Shown: piece by piece, positions 9,134-21,334 of the stretch
Numbering within the stretch: the first letter of the stretch is position 1
How the letters are laid out: every line of letters starts with the position of its first letter
NCBI RefSeq assembly: GCF_947507565.1
Contig: NC_089187.1
Coordinates: 1,674,001 to 1,738,000, forward strand
DNA: 64,000 nucleotides
Direction of reading: 5' to 3'
DNA from: Oscarella lobularis
Lineage: Eukaryota; Porifera; Homoscleromorpha; Homosclerophorida; Oscarellidae
The notes under the pieces: generated by a model
Told to the model about the DNA's origin: nothing
What the model saw: only the letters and a program-made list of their open reading frames with translations
Databases searched by the model: none
Program-made: the position numbers and the translations under genes

Positions 9134-12100
9134 TTACCCACGCCGAGGTGCAGACAGAGCCGCTTCCTCCCCTTCCCTCTCTCCCGGCCTACCTGACTGC
9201 GCAACCGATCGCGATGGACGACAATTTTCAATCACTTCGCCCAAGACGCATTCATTGAAACCAGCAGAATTTACTTGAATCGACAAAGTCGCCTCGATCG
9301 ACTTCGACGGAATGCCGCTATCGGTCGAACGCAGTTTCATCGTGTACTTCTTTCCTGCCGACGCGGTTCGAGAGACCTCAGAACACCCTCTTCTTTGGCT
9401 TCTAGCTAAACATTTCCACAACCATTGCGTAACCTTCAATTGATCCCCATTTACGCTGAATCCGTAACCAAGAGATTCTTCGTCCGAAAACTCGTACGAG
9501 AACGTTTGCCTCGTTGTCCAAGCGTTATCCGGATCCTGGGTGGAAAGGGTAGCAATCACGCCATCCAAACTGATACTGTCGACCACATATCTGTCTAAAA
9601 GAATCGAAGTCGGTGCTTCGTTCTCGTCTGATACACTGACAAGGAACGATTTGGTCACCGACATGGACGGTGTTCCGTTGTCGGTTGACTTCAAAACGAT
9701 GGTGTGCTCACTGCTATTTTCGTAGTCTAAATTCGCCGTCGACGAGACTATGAGGTCGTTGCCGTCAACATAGAATCGTCCTTCAGCGTCATTAATCAAG
9801 GTGTAGCGGTGCGATTGATTGACGTCATCGTCGACGGTTACTAAATCGCCAACAATTACGTCGTTTTGATTTTCATACACGCTAGGAGTCGAGCTCCCAG
9901 AAATCTTGATGTCCTACAAAAGTAAACGTCGAGATATAATGTCTATAGTTTCTAGAAGACTTCTGATTTCCTACCCTAGGCTTATCATTGACGTCCACAA
10001 CGGTAACAGAAAAAGGCGCTACTTTAAACAACTTGCCTTTATCAGTCGCTCGAATGATCACGCTGTGCTTTTCACTTCTTTCAAAGTTGAGATCTCCTTC
10101 CACTGTCACGTTTGCAGTGCACACTGTTTGAACACCCTAGGCAAAAGAAAATGATATAATTTTGGTTCTGGAGTCAAAAGGACAAACTTCAATTGAATTC
10201 GTCGCACCACAAGTTGATGCATCGACGCCAAATATTCCATCGACGTTGTCAAACTCAAAACTCAAAACTTGACCTGCATCTTCGTCGAGACCTTCAACGA
10301 CACCCACAACTGCATTTAGTGCTGAATTCTCCTCGACTCGAGGATAATTGTCACGGAAGCTCAGTTGTCCGCCACGGTCTTTAAAGGATATTGCTACCGG
10401 CGGTTCGTTTACGTTAAGAACCTCGATGGTAAAAGTCTCGTTCATCTACATAACGAGAACGTGTAATATAATGCAAACAAATGGAAAAAACACTTACTGA
10501 TTTTACAGGTTCTTTACTGTCTCTTACTTCCACTGTGACAGCATGAGACTTGCGAGTCTCGTAGTCAGTTCCACGCGCCTTCAGTAAATCGCTCCCATTC
10601 AGTTTGAACTGGCCTTCATCGTCGTCTAAGAGCGTGTACGAGAGACCGTCATCTGCATCCTCGTCAGTGGCAATAAACGATCCCACTAAAGTGTTAGCGG
10701 GTCTGTTCTCTGTGACTTGAAATGCGTCTATTTCGAGATTCCTTGGCTGATCGTTGACATCGGTCACATAGATCGTCAAATTGAACGTGCGGCCGAGTCG
10801 AGGAGTACCGTCGTCTTCCGCACGAATTGAGATATTGTGCCACTTCGCCGTCTCGTAATTGATTTTGCACTCTGCGCCTCCGTACGCCAAACAGCGCTGA
10901 TTAGAAATGGCAACGACCACGACGACGTCATCTTCGATCATGAAACGACCGCTTGCACTATTAGTCACCGTAAACGTCACCACCTGACGAGTCGTTCGAG
11001 CATTGTCCGGATCGTCAGAAAGCAATTTACCGACAACAGTACCGCTATCACTGTTCTCATCAATCTCGTTGCCTTTTAACATCACAGCACGAGGCGCTTC
11101 GTTAACATCTGTCACGTGTATTGTGAAGTTTTTGTCGAGGTACAGAGAAGGAGATCCGGAGTCAATAGACCGGATGACGATTGTATGCTGTGACTCATCT
11201 TCATGGTCTAAACTGGCATCAGCTGTTGTCATTAGGGTGGTGCCGTCAATCATGAACCGGCTGTCGGCGGAGTCAATCAATCTGTACGTGTGCTTGTCAG
11301 ATCGGTCATCGTCGATTGTCACTAGACTAGCAACAAAGGCACTCTGTAGATTTTCTTCGACCGAACCTTGAGTTGTGTCGGAAAACTTGATGTCCTTGGG
11401 TCGATCATTGACGTTTTCAATAGAAACGAAAAACTGACGAACGACAGATAATTCTCCCGAGTCGTACACGCTAATTTCTATGCGCTGTAGGTGATCGTCG
11501 CTTTCGTAGTCGAGATTTCCTGAAACGACAAGCGCCGTCCAACAGACCGTGTTCACGCCCTGAAATCGTCAGAAATTATACATCTAGCCAACGCATCGTA
11601 CCGCAGTCGTACCGGCATGCCAGTTTCAGACTGGCACGTTGTCGTTCCTAAAGCAAAATGGCCGCCAGAGTCATCGTCCAAGAAAAACGCTAGCATATCG
11701 TTTGCGTCGTAATCCTTAGCAACGACTTTTCCGATTACTGTTCCTTTAGGAGTGTTTTCATCAACTCTGGGCATGGCACGACTGATGTTCATTTGGCCGT
11801 ATTCGCTGGTAATGTTGACGTCAAAAGGAGGCTCGTTCACGTCTAAAATGTCGATGCCAAAAGTCTTTGAGACCTAGGTGCAAATATGAGATTATTAAAA
11901 TGCTAGTTATAATTTTCTAATTCAATTACGTTCATCCGAAGAGTGCCATTGTCCTGCGCTATTATAATGACAAAATAAGATCTCTCCATCTCGTAATTTG
12001 CAGAAGTTGCCATCTGGAGCTCATTTCCAATAATTCTGAAATGATCCCTATTCTCGTACGCTAGCTCAAAGGCGAGTTTCTGAAAATCGTCTTCGTCCTT

Positions 12101-15100
12101 TGCTCCAATTGTTCCTATTACAGTCCCAGCAGGCAAATTCTCGCGCATGTTCTTGCTTGATAGAGTTAGATTTCTCGGCTGATCATTGGCATCTGCCACT
12201 CTAACCTTCAACTGGGATTCAACGGAGAGCGGCGGCGACCCGCTATCGGTTGCACGAACGCGAATATACCGTTCTTCTGCTTCTTCGTGGTTCAAAAGGC
12301 ATTCGCTGCCTCCCATCGCTAAGCATCTCACGTTCGATATGGCCGTCTTCAAAGTGTTCCCAGCCAATACAAATCGACCGTTGTTCGAGTCCAAAAGTTT
12401 ATAGATAAAGGTCTGCGAGTAGTCCGAATCCTGTGACGACAAATTTCCAATTACCGTATTTATGGGACTGTTTTCAATGACAGTATTTCTGTCTAATATC
12501 ACAGCCGATGGAGCCTCATTCAAGTCCAAAACTTGAATGACGAACGTCTCGGAGACCGAAAGTGGCGGCGAACCGCTGTCCGTCGAATTTACAACGACAG
12601 CGTGACGATCAGCAAGTTCATGGTCGAGATTTGCCGACGAGGACACTTTCAGTCTGTGGCCGTCGACGACGAATCGACCGCCGGCGTCATCGGCTAACGT
12701 GTACGTATACAACTGAGATTTGTCCTCGTCGATAGTCACCATGTCGCCCACAACGACATCGTTTTGATTTTCGAAGACTCGTGGAGACTTCGTGCCAAAA
12801 ATTTGAATACTCTGAAAGACAAGTTTGTATAAATGATTTTATAATTGGAGGCATGCTACACCTACCGTCGGTTTTTCGTTGACATCTACAATTCTAATGA
12901 AAAATCGCGCCGTTTTGGAGAGTCGACCTGCATCAGTGGTACGAACGGTAATACTGTGGTTGAACTGGTCCTCGTAGTTGAACGACTTTCTCGTTATGAT
13001 CTTTGCACTGCACACCGTCCCAACACCCTATTTCTCACAGGAATCAATTCTTGAACAACGCCGTTAACTAGCCACTTACAGGAGCGGACATGTTAGAGCT
13101 ACACGTCGCCGTCGCGTTTATTATTCCAAATTGTCCTTCATCGTCGTCGTCGAGAGAAAACGTCAGGAACTGCTTTGCGTCGGCGTCAAGACCGATTAGC
13201 GTGCCAATCACTGTACCCTCCGGAGAATTCTCTTCCACTTGGGGTTCGTCGTCAACGAAGTTCAGCTGCCCGTCTTTGTCAGTGAAAATTATTTCAACAG
13301 GAGCTTCGTTCTCGTCTACCACTTCAATTACAAAGGATTTCACCATCTACATTATGGGGAAGATATACAGATACCGTGACAAAGGGTATTACTGCTTCTT
13401 GTTGATTTTTTACCGATTGCGAGGGTTCCCCGTTATCAGTCACACGCGCTGTGATATTGTGTGACTTTTTTATTTCGTAGTCAGTCGACCTCGCTTTCAA
13501 AAGCTCATTGCCACGCACTTCAAATCCGCCGTTGTCGTCTTGCAGTAACTCATAGGACAGAACATCGCCGACGTCTTCGTCAGAAGCGGTGAACAGTCCC
13601 ACTAACGTACCAGCGGGTTTGTTTTCGACGACTTGGAATCGATCGATCGTAAGTCTTCGCGGTTTATCGTTCGCTTCTGTGACGTAGATTGTCAGCACAA
13701 AATCGCGACGTCGCGCTGGATCTCCATCATCGGTTACAGCGACGGTGATATTATGCCACTGTGCCGACTCGTAGTTGATCCGACACTCCGGTCCACCGTA
13801 TGCCAAGCAACGCACATTCGATGTCGCCACCTCCACGACACCGTCTTCGATCGCGAAGCGACCCCCCGCACTGTCGTTTAAGGTATACGTCAAAGTCTGA
13901 CGATTCGTTTTAGCGTTGTCTGGATCGACTGCCAACAAGGTCCCGACAGACGTCCCAATAGGACTGTTCTCAGCCACCTCATTGCCTTTCAACGACAGAG
14001 CACTTGGCTCTTCGTTTACATCTGTCACTTGTATTGTGAATTGTTTTCTGACATTTAGTGAAGGAGATCCGGAATCAGTTGATCGTATGTCGATTAGGTA
14101 TTGAGCTTGTTCTTCAAAATCCAAATTGGCGTCAGCAGCTGTGAGTAGGTTGTCACCAATAATGACAAACCGGCTACCTGCCGACTCTGTCAGGACGTAG
14201 GTGTGGTTGTCTCCGGCATCGTCGTCAATGGTAGTCAGACGGCCTAACAATGCGCCATTCTGATTTTCTTTAATTGAACCAAAAGATCCTTCAGATAGAA
14301 GAACGTCCCCGGGGCCGTCGTTAACGTTAACAACGGCTACAAAAAACGCAGAAATGATGGAATTTCCTTTGGAGTCGGTAGAACGAATTTCGATGTGATG
14401 ACCAGGACTCTCTTCGTAGTTGAGAATCCCCGCGACAAGTAGCGAAGTCCAACACGTTACCTAAATAAGAAAGCCTATATAAACCGTTAACTTAGACTGA
14501 CTAAGTACTTACAGAGGCGGCTTCCCTACATGTAACATTTCCAAGTGAAAATTTTCCTTCTGAGTCGTCGTTTAAGTGAAATTCCAGCGTATCACCACCG
14601 TCTGGATCTGAGCTCACAATCGCACCTATTTCAGTGCCAATAGGAGAGTTCTCATCGATTCGAGGTTTGTCTTGGACAAAAGACAGCTGTCCATTTGTGT
14701 CAGTTACTTTGATCGAAGATGGTGGTTCATTGACATCGAGAACATCAATGACGAACGTTCTGGAAATCTATAAACATGCAAGTCTTAGGCTTGAATGCAT
14801 ATCCGTTTCACTTACCGATAGAGAAGGCGATCCATTGTCTCTAGCCAAAACAGTCACCCTGTACCCGTCGGAAAATTCGTAATCTACCGTCATCGCGGTT
14901 CGCAGCTGATTTCCCACTATTCTAAACATGCCATTGTCGTCGCGTGACAAGGAATACGTAACACTGTCTCCATCTTCATCGGTAGCAGAAAGACGTCCAA
15001 CGATGGTGCCAATTACGCTGTTTTCCCTCACGTTCTCATTGGAAAGATAAAGGTTCCGCGGTTTGTCATTCTCGTTGGTCACATTGATGCTAAACGTGGC

Positions 15101-18100
15101 GTCAACAAACAGTGCCGGAGATCCACTATCGGTTGCTCGTACGGAAATTCTGTAGAAGTTCTCTTCTTCATAATTCAAAAGACACTCTTCTCCACCAAGA
15201 GCCAAGCACCGTACATTCGATATGGCTACCTTGATAAAATTATTGTCCAGTCTAAATCGACCGCCAGCACTTTCTAAAAGCACGTAGGTGAACGTCTGAA
15301 GAGGCGGCTTTGCGTTGTCCGGATCAATCACAGACATGTTACCTATCATCGCTCCTGCACCACTGTTCTCGCGAACATGATTGCCACTCAGTTTCACAGT
15401 CGTAGGTCGCTCATTGACGTCCAATACCTCAATCACAAAGTTCGTTCGGATTGACATAGCCGGCGAACCGCTGTCAGTCGACGTGACAGAAATCGTGTAC
15501 CGCGAAGCTGTTTCGTAGTCCAAATTGGCCGACTGTGACACGCGTATTTTGTCGCCGAAAATGCCAAATCGACCGCCGGCTCCATCATTCAGAAAATACG
15601 TGTGAGTCTGAGATGAATCTTCGTCGTCAGTATTCAGACGTCCGACAACGGCACCGTTCATATTCTCTGAAATTTTAGAGGATGAAAGGGAGATATTCTA
15701 AAAAGTATTTAATCAAGTCGCTAAATAATAGAGAGACATACGCCCTCTTGCCTCTGGCTCGTCATTTACATCGACGACTGCTATAGAAAAGGACGTAACT
15801 TTGTGAAGTTCACTGCTGTCAGTAGCTCGCACAATAACGGTGTGCCAATTTTCATCTTCGTAATTAAGCGAGCCGGCCACAGTGACGTTTGCGGAGCAGA
15901 CAGTAAAACCTCCCTGCCAAAGAACGACATAGAAAATGGTGTTGTGTGGCAGTGAAACAAATACTCACCGAGACCGCACACGTGCTGGGAGTCGTCAATT
16001 GAAAAAGACCGCCGGCGTCTTCATCCAAGGAAAGAGTCAACGTGCCCGAGTCTTGATCTCTAGCTATAACTTTTCCAACCACAGTAATAAGGGTAGCATT
16101 CTCGTTAACGCGAGGTGAATCATCCGGAAAACTAAGCTGACTCCCAGTGTCGCTAAAACGAATAGAAACTGGTGGCTCTATTTCATCCAACACCTCAATC
16201 GTAATCCTTCGCGAGAACTGCAGTCGAAGGAAAAGTCACATCAGAGTCAACTCCATATAGACAGTCTTACCGACAATGGCGGCGATCCGTTGTCTGTCAC
16301 TGAGACGGTGACAAAATGTGCCGCTTTTGTTTCGTAGTCTGTCGACTTGGCCTTGAGCAATTGGGCTCCTTTCAAACTGAATCGTCCGCCATCGCTATCT
16401 CTAAGCCGATAAGAAAGAAGCTGGCCTGAGTCTTCATCCGTTGCGGTCAACGTTCCAATAACCGTTCCAAGGGCAGCTTTCTCTTTCACTTGAACATTGC
16501 TTATCGAAAGATTTCGAGGCCGGTCGTTTACGTTCGTCAGATGAATCGTGATAGCAGTGTCTCGTCGCAGAGGTGGACTCCCGTTATCTGTAGCACGCAC
16601 GACGATGCGATGGAATACTGTCACTTCGTAGTTAAGCAAACACGCAGACCCGCCGCTAGCAAGGCAGCGCGCATTCGAAACGGCCACTTTTACAGTGTTA
16701 CCGTCGATCCTAAACCGACCTCCTGCACTATCCAGGAGCGAGTACGTCACCCGTTGCCGCGTCTGATTGTGATTGTCCGGATCGCTGGCGGAGAGTATTC
16801 CAACCGTCGTGCCTTGGGCACTGTTCTCCGCTGTTTTGTTTGCAGTTATCTTGACGAATCCAGGACTCTCGTTTACGTCGTCTACAAGAACTGAGAAACT
16901 CTTACTGACAGAGAGCTTACCCGAGTCAGTTGATTGTAGGGTGATCGTGTAAGACGACCGAATTTCATAGTTCAAGTTCGCACTCGCTGTCGTCTTGAGG
17001 ATCGCACCGTCCAGAACGAATCTTCCTCCAGCCGAATTCAACAACTTGTACGTGAAAGCATCTCCCGCGTCTTCGTCAATTGTTCTACAGATGCCGACAA
17101 TCGCGCTGTTTCGGTTTTCGTCGATAGATCGGCCAGACAGGATGATGTCTCGTGGAGGATCATTCACGTTTCTGATCCCAATCGAGAACTCTTTCGTTCT
17201 GACAAGGTTGCCGTTGTCTGTGAGCCTCACCGAGATGGTGCGACGAGAGACTACTTCGTTATTCAGGTCTCCGTTGACGATCACGGGTACAGTGCACCGG
17301 CTCTTCCATATCTACCAAAAATGTTTAGAAGTCCTCAAAAGAATCGTGCGCACTTACGCCAAAGGAGCCCCATGTACACACGGCAGCGCTCGAATTCAAA
17401 GCGAACCGACCACCGGAAGTAGAGTCCAGGCTGAACGTGAGCTCATCGCTGGCGTCCGGATCGTAGCCCATCAACGTTCCAACAACTGTATTCTTGGGAG
17501 AGAGTTCATTCACCGTAGCCTGATTGCTCATAAAAGACTGCTGCCCATCCGCGGACGAAAATGTGACCTCTCCCGGCGGTTCGTTCACGTTCGAAATATA
17601 GATACGAAACTCGATCGATGAACTCAGTGACGGGCTTCCACTGTCTTTCACAAGAGCGCGAATCAAGTGACTCGTCGCTGTTTCGTAGTCAATTCCACTT
17701 CGCCCTGCGAACACCACTTTATTGCCGCTACTAATAGAAAATCGGCCTCCAGCATTGTCGGCTAACGTGTACGTCAGCGATTGCATAGAATCTTCGTCTG
17801 ACGCTGTTAGCGTTCCTATGACTGTACCAGTTGCAGCGTTTTCTTTCAAAGTGTTTCCGGAAAGCCGAAGGTTTCTCGGACGATCGTTGACATTTCGCAA
17901 ATAGACTGTTAAACTCTGGTCAACGTATTTTGACGGCGTACCGCTGTCGCGGCTGCGAACTCGGATTAAATGAGAGCTGCTTGCTTCGTAATTTAGCGAG
18001 CAATAACTGCCACCGTAAGAGAGACATTGTTCGCTTGACGCCGCAACCCGAAGCTGATTTCCTTGAATTCGAAACCGGCCCCCGGCACTGTTAAGCAGCG

Positions 18101-19398
18101 TGAGACTGTGAGATTGCCCCATGTCGGGATCGGAAGTTATGAGACTACCAACTAGAGTCCCATAGGCACTATTCTCATTTACGTTTTGATTTGAGAGCTA
18201 ACGAGCAGAAAGGTAATTTCATTTCGTACTTCGTGCTGTAGAACGTACCGATATTCCAGTGGGAGATTCATTCACGTCTAAAATGGATATGGTGAGAGAT
18301 TGGTCCTTAGAGAGGCCTAGATTGTCCGTGCTACGAACAGTGATAGCAAACCTGGGAGAATCGTCAAATAACACTAAACAATACACTTGAAAAGTGCTAA
18401 CTGACTTGTTTGAGGATTCGTAGTTGGGCCGGAAGTTGACGGAAACTCGATTTCCGTCTCTCTTGAATTTACCCCCGGCGCTATTCAGAAGCTGATACGT
18501 GTGGGTATCACCCCAATTGGGATCGCTAGTCGAAAGCAACCCAACAGTATCTCCCATGCTAGCGTTTTCAGCCACTGCATAGCTAGACATACTAATCTGT
18601 GAAAAACGACGAAACCGGTTGAAAACGCATGAGGAAGCAAACCCACGTCGTACCGTAGTAGGAGGCTTATTGATTCGCTCGCACCAAATAGTGCTGTGTG
18701 ACAACCACGAACCGGACGAATAGCACGTGATTGAAGAACTGCCACTTGCGCGAGCGTAGCCGCTTGGACACGAGACGTAGCACTTTTGACCGTACGTTGT
18801 GCCGGAGCTGCACGAGAATGACGGGTACTTGCACATTGAACCATAAGTCTGAGAAGAGGGACAGTAATTCGCTGACGGCCATCCACAGTTGCGAGGCTGG
18901 CAATCCTTCTTGTTCCAGCTCAGCGTGTAGCCAATTCTGCAATAGCAACTACCAGAGGACGAATAGCAGTAGTGGGCACAACCATCACTGCAGCTTCTGC
19001 TAGCCTAGACAGCAATCAAATTCGTGAAGTCTTGACAAACCTTGTTGGTACCAACCGATGTAGAAGGACAAGACGAGCCGCCGCATCTTGCTGATACGGA
19101 GACGGAACGATAGCGCCACTGCGAGCCAGAGCCGCACTTGGTAGAACAGGAGCCCCATGAACCCCAAGAGTTGACCTTATGAAAAAGTGAAAGGATATGA
19201 GACTAACATGTAACCAGTGAGGAGAAGAACGAACACTTCTACCTGACAGTTTACACGGTAGCACGGAGACGGCGAACGTCTACGACGAGAATATACTGGA
19301 GGTGGTGGTGGTCGTCGTCGACGTCGGCGACCCCACCAACTCTCAGCGTCTGACATAAGCAGGAAACCGAGCAAAAGCGAAAATAGAACTGTCCTCAT
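9134..19398 (-). CDS. Giant cadherin-repeat protein with TSP1/Sushi head (20 exons)
   Basis: ATG at 19396-19398 opens a signal peptide and an Arg/Pro-rich stretch. Exon 2 (19041-19175) is a thrombospondin type 1 repeat (WGSWGSCSTKCGSG). Exon 3 (18654-19004) holds an EGF-like Cys cluster and a Sushi/CCP domain. Exons 4-20 encode about 26 cadherin-type repeats with ENxxxGT, LxYE and DVNExP calcium-site motifs. Exons: 18406-18596, 18249-18351, 17358-18197, 16271-17311, 15969-16217, 15752-15913, 14816-15697, 14513-14767, 13414-14460, 13080-13346, 12866-13027, 11930-12811, 11613-11873, 10498-11559, 10188-10445, 9975-10136, 9134-9913. All phases join to about 3,081 residues. No transmembrane segment is visible and the 3' end is uncertain. 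The likely role is extracellular adhesion or matrix. A TATA-like TATATG lies about 55 bp upstream of the ATG. Confidence 0.85.
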
Positions 19399-19950
19399 GC
19401 TCTCGTCGTCTCGTTGTTAGCTCAAATGGGTGTCGAGCCAAATCCACCCACACATATATCTACTGCAAACGGCTACTGTATGTCCAGATAACCATATTGC
19501 TGTGGTTTGAGGCGGATACCTTTGAAAGATGCCCTCGAGGAGAAACTCAATCTATCTTTTTTTTTGTCTGCCGCGAGTGAAACTGGCCAGGGGCTGCAGT
19601 AAGAGACTACGAGGGGCATACCTAATTAGCGAATGTACTAGAGTAAACTCCTCGTACTCATAGATCAGACTTCCAACTACTCTTACGATCACAGAGCAAT
19701 ATGATAGCTTGCCAAGCCAAGAGGTGAAGAACGTTCGGCATGAAGATTTAGAAGAGCGCAGCTCTGCTAAAGCACGCTACTCGGATCGGGACAGACCTCT
19801 GCCAGGGAGCTCTGCCAGGGATATCCCTGCCTCTGCCAGGGATATTATATCCCTGCCTGCGCAGTGCAGTATAGAGAGAGCGTTTTTTTTCATGTACCTA
19901 ACCCAACACCAACCCTAAACCTTACTGGTATCGGTGGCGGCCCCGCTCCG
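19399..19950. other. Intergenic upstream of the cadherin gene
   Basis: Contains the presumed cadherin promoter, a T-rich run near 19557 and short repeats of CTCTGCCAGGGA (19798-19860). No gene is recognised. Confidence 0.5.
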
Positions 19951-20031
19951 GGCTTAACCGCCCCAATGAGCATAGGTCGCAGAGGGGGGCTTCGCCCCCC
20001 CTGGAACCACCATGCTACGGGCGGTTAAGCC
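19951..20031. repeat. Nested inverted repeat (13-bp outer stem, GC-rich inner hairpin)
   Basis: GGCTTAACCGCCC at 19951-19963 pairs with GGGCGGTTAAGCC at 20019-20031. Inside, AGGGGGGC (19983-19990) pairs with GCCCCCCCT (19994-20002) around a TTC loop. It could be a structured RNA, a cruciform or a mobile-element remnant. The sequence itself does not decide. Confidence 0.6.
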
Positions 20032-20131
20032 ACAGTCGCGGGTAATCGTATATCGCCGCTTAGGTACAGAGAAAAAAAAAGAAAAAAGAAAAAAAAAGAG
20101 CACACTTCGGGATTCGAAGTCCTCTGTCTAA

Positions 20132-20434
20132 GAAATTAACAAGGTCGTTCTTTTTGTCTTTCTGACCGCCCTCTGCGCCGGCGGCGTTGAGCTGATCAGA
20201 CTCAGCCAAGACGACCTGCCCAAGTTTTTCTAGGTGCCGTAATTAAGTGCTGCATGCAGCAAGAACACAAATAACTGCACAGATACCGGTACCACTCCTC
20301 AACACTGCAAGTGCTGCGCTCCTGACGGCGCTATGTGCTGCAAAGGTTCTTATAAGTATTGCAAGAACAAGCATCCCGGTTATCAATCTGTGACGATTGC
20401 TGCAGTTCCTCACCAATCGAGACCTGCAGCGTAA
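20132..20434 (+). CDS. Small secreted Cys-rich peptide, granulin-like (start missing)
   Basis: Exon 1 (to 20223) encodes a signal-like VVLFVFLTALCAGGVEL. A 36-nt GT-AG intron (20224-20259) joins in phase to exon 2 (20260-20434), which encodes a short Cys-rich domain with CKCCAPDGAMCCKG followed by YKYC. The CC...CC pattern resembles half a granulin module. The frame is open back to 20132 but has no ATG, so the first codon was lost or lies in an unseen upstream exon. Function unknown. Could be a pseudogene. Confidence 0.45.
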
Positions 20435-20862
20435 TCACTCATTACATTTGCTTGTGTCCTATTTCTAAATCAAAATTAAGCTGACTATAGGACCCGAGTG
20501 GGCCGCCACGATTGCCAAAACCTCTGCTTTTTTGTTGAAGTTGTTGTTTGATTGATTGTGTCTTTGTGCGTGTCGTCCGAAATATATGTTCCTCTTGCAT
20601 AGTACTAAAATTGAAGTGAAGTTGTTGCACTCTCGAGAAAGCTAAACAAGCATATATTGACCAACTGGGGGCTCCGATCTGTCGCTTTTGCTGCAGTCGA
20701 AAACTGCACTCATTTTCAAGCTGCCTATATTCGTACGCTTGTAGAGGGTAGAGCTCCAAAGCAGGCATTTAATTTGTAAAGTCTTGTTTAATTCAATGGC
20801 TGATCATTGATCGCTTCGCGAAAAAATATTTTGGTGACCAACTTAGAGCTAACTATGCGAAC
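20435..20862. other. No recognised gene
   Basis: A minus-strand open frame (20442-20768) has no recognisable domain and odd composition. It may be 3' untranslated sequence of the upstream peptide gene. Nothing else is supported. Confidence 0.4.
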
Positions 20863-21210
20863 TAGCCAGAGCAAAATGCATGTGAGAAATATTGCGACGA
20901 CACTCTCTTCATTTCAAAGGATCTGTCAAGACTTTGCCCTAAATGGATGCTCCAGAGGCTGCTACATCCAAGTTATCGTGGTCGACGCGACGCTGGATCG
21001 AATTCAACGGAGAAAGTCCTATAGACTGCTGCTAGGGGATTAATCCTAGCATGTGCCCATAGAAAGGATGCCACCCAAACTGCTGCGAAGAGAGCAACTG
21101 CTGCATGGAAACGACAACCGCTGGAACAGACCAAAACGACGCTCATCGCTTAACTGTGCCTGGCATCCTTTTGCAGCTGCTTGTCTCCGTTCTTACGGCA
21201 AGCGTACTAA
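20863..21210 (+). pseudogene. Secreted Cys-rich gene, copy B fragment
   Basis: Only the last third of the Cys-rich gene is present, starting near the EQNACE codons of the other copies. An internal deletion removes most of the FCGDAKC region (near 21005-21020), small indels shift the frame, and the normal stop codon is lost. It keeps the CHPNCCEESNCC block and the hydrophobic tail. It is convergent with NB-ARC/TPR copy B, as in blocks A and C. Confidence 0.75.
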
Positions 21211-21334
21211 ACCTGGCTTCTAAGTTTACTCAGAAAACCTTCTTCATGTTGCGTTGCTTGTTGTGTTGGTGTTTGTGTGTAGCGTTCAATAGACAATTCA
21301 GTTGGCATCTGAGTTCTTCTGCGTTGAGAAAAAG

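Noticed and set aside
20060-20130. Possible tRNA 3' half (TTCGAATCC-like box followed by a T run on the minus strand)
   Set aside because: No matching 5' half, A box or acceptor stem is present, so a tRNA gene cannot be supported.
20442-20768. Minus-strand open frame of 108 codons
   Set aside because: No homology recognised and no splice or signal features; likely chance.
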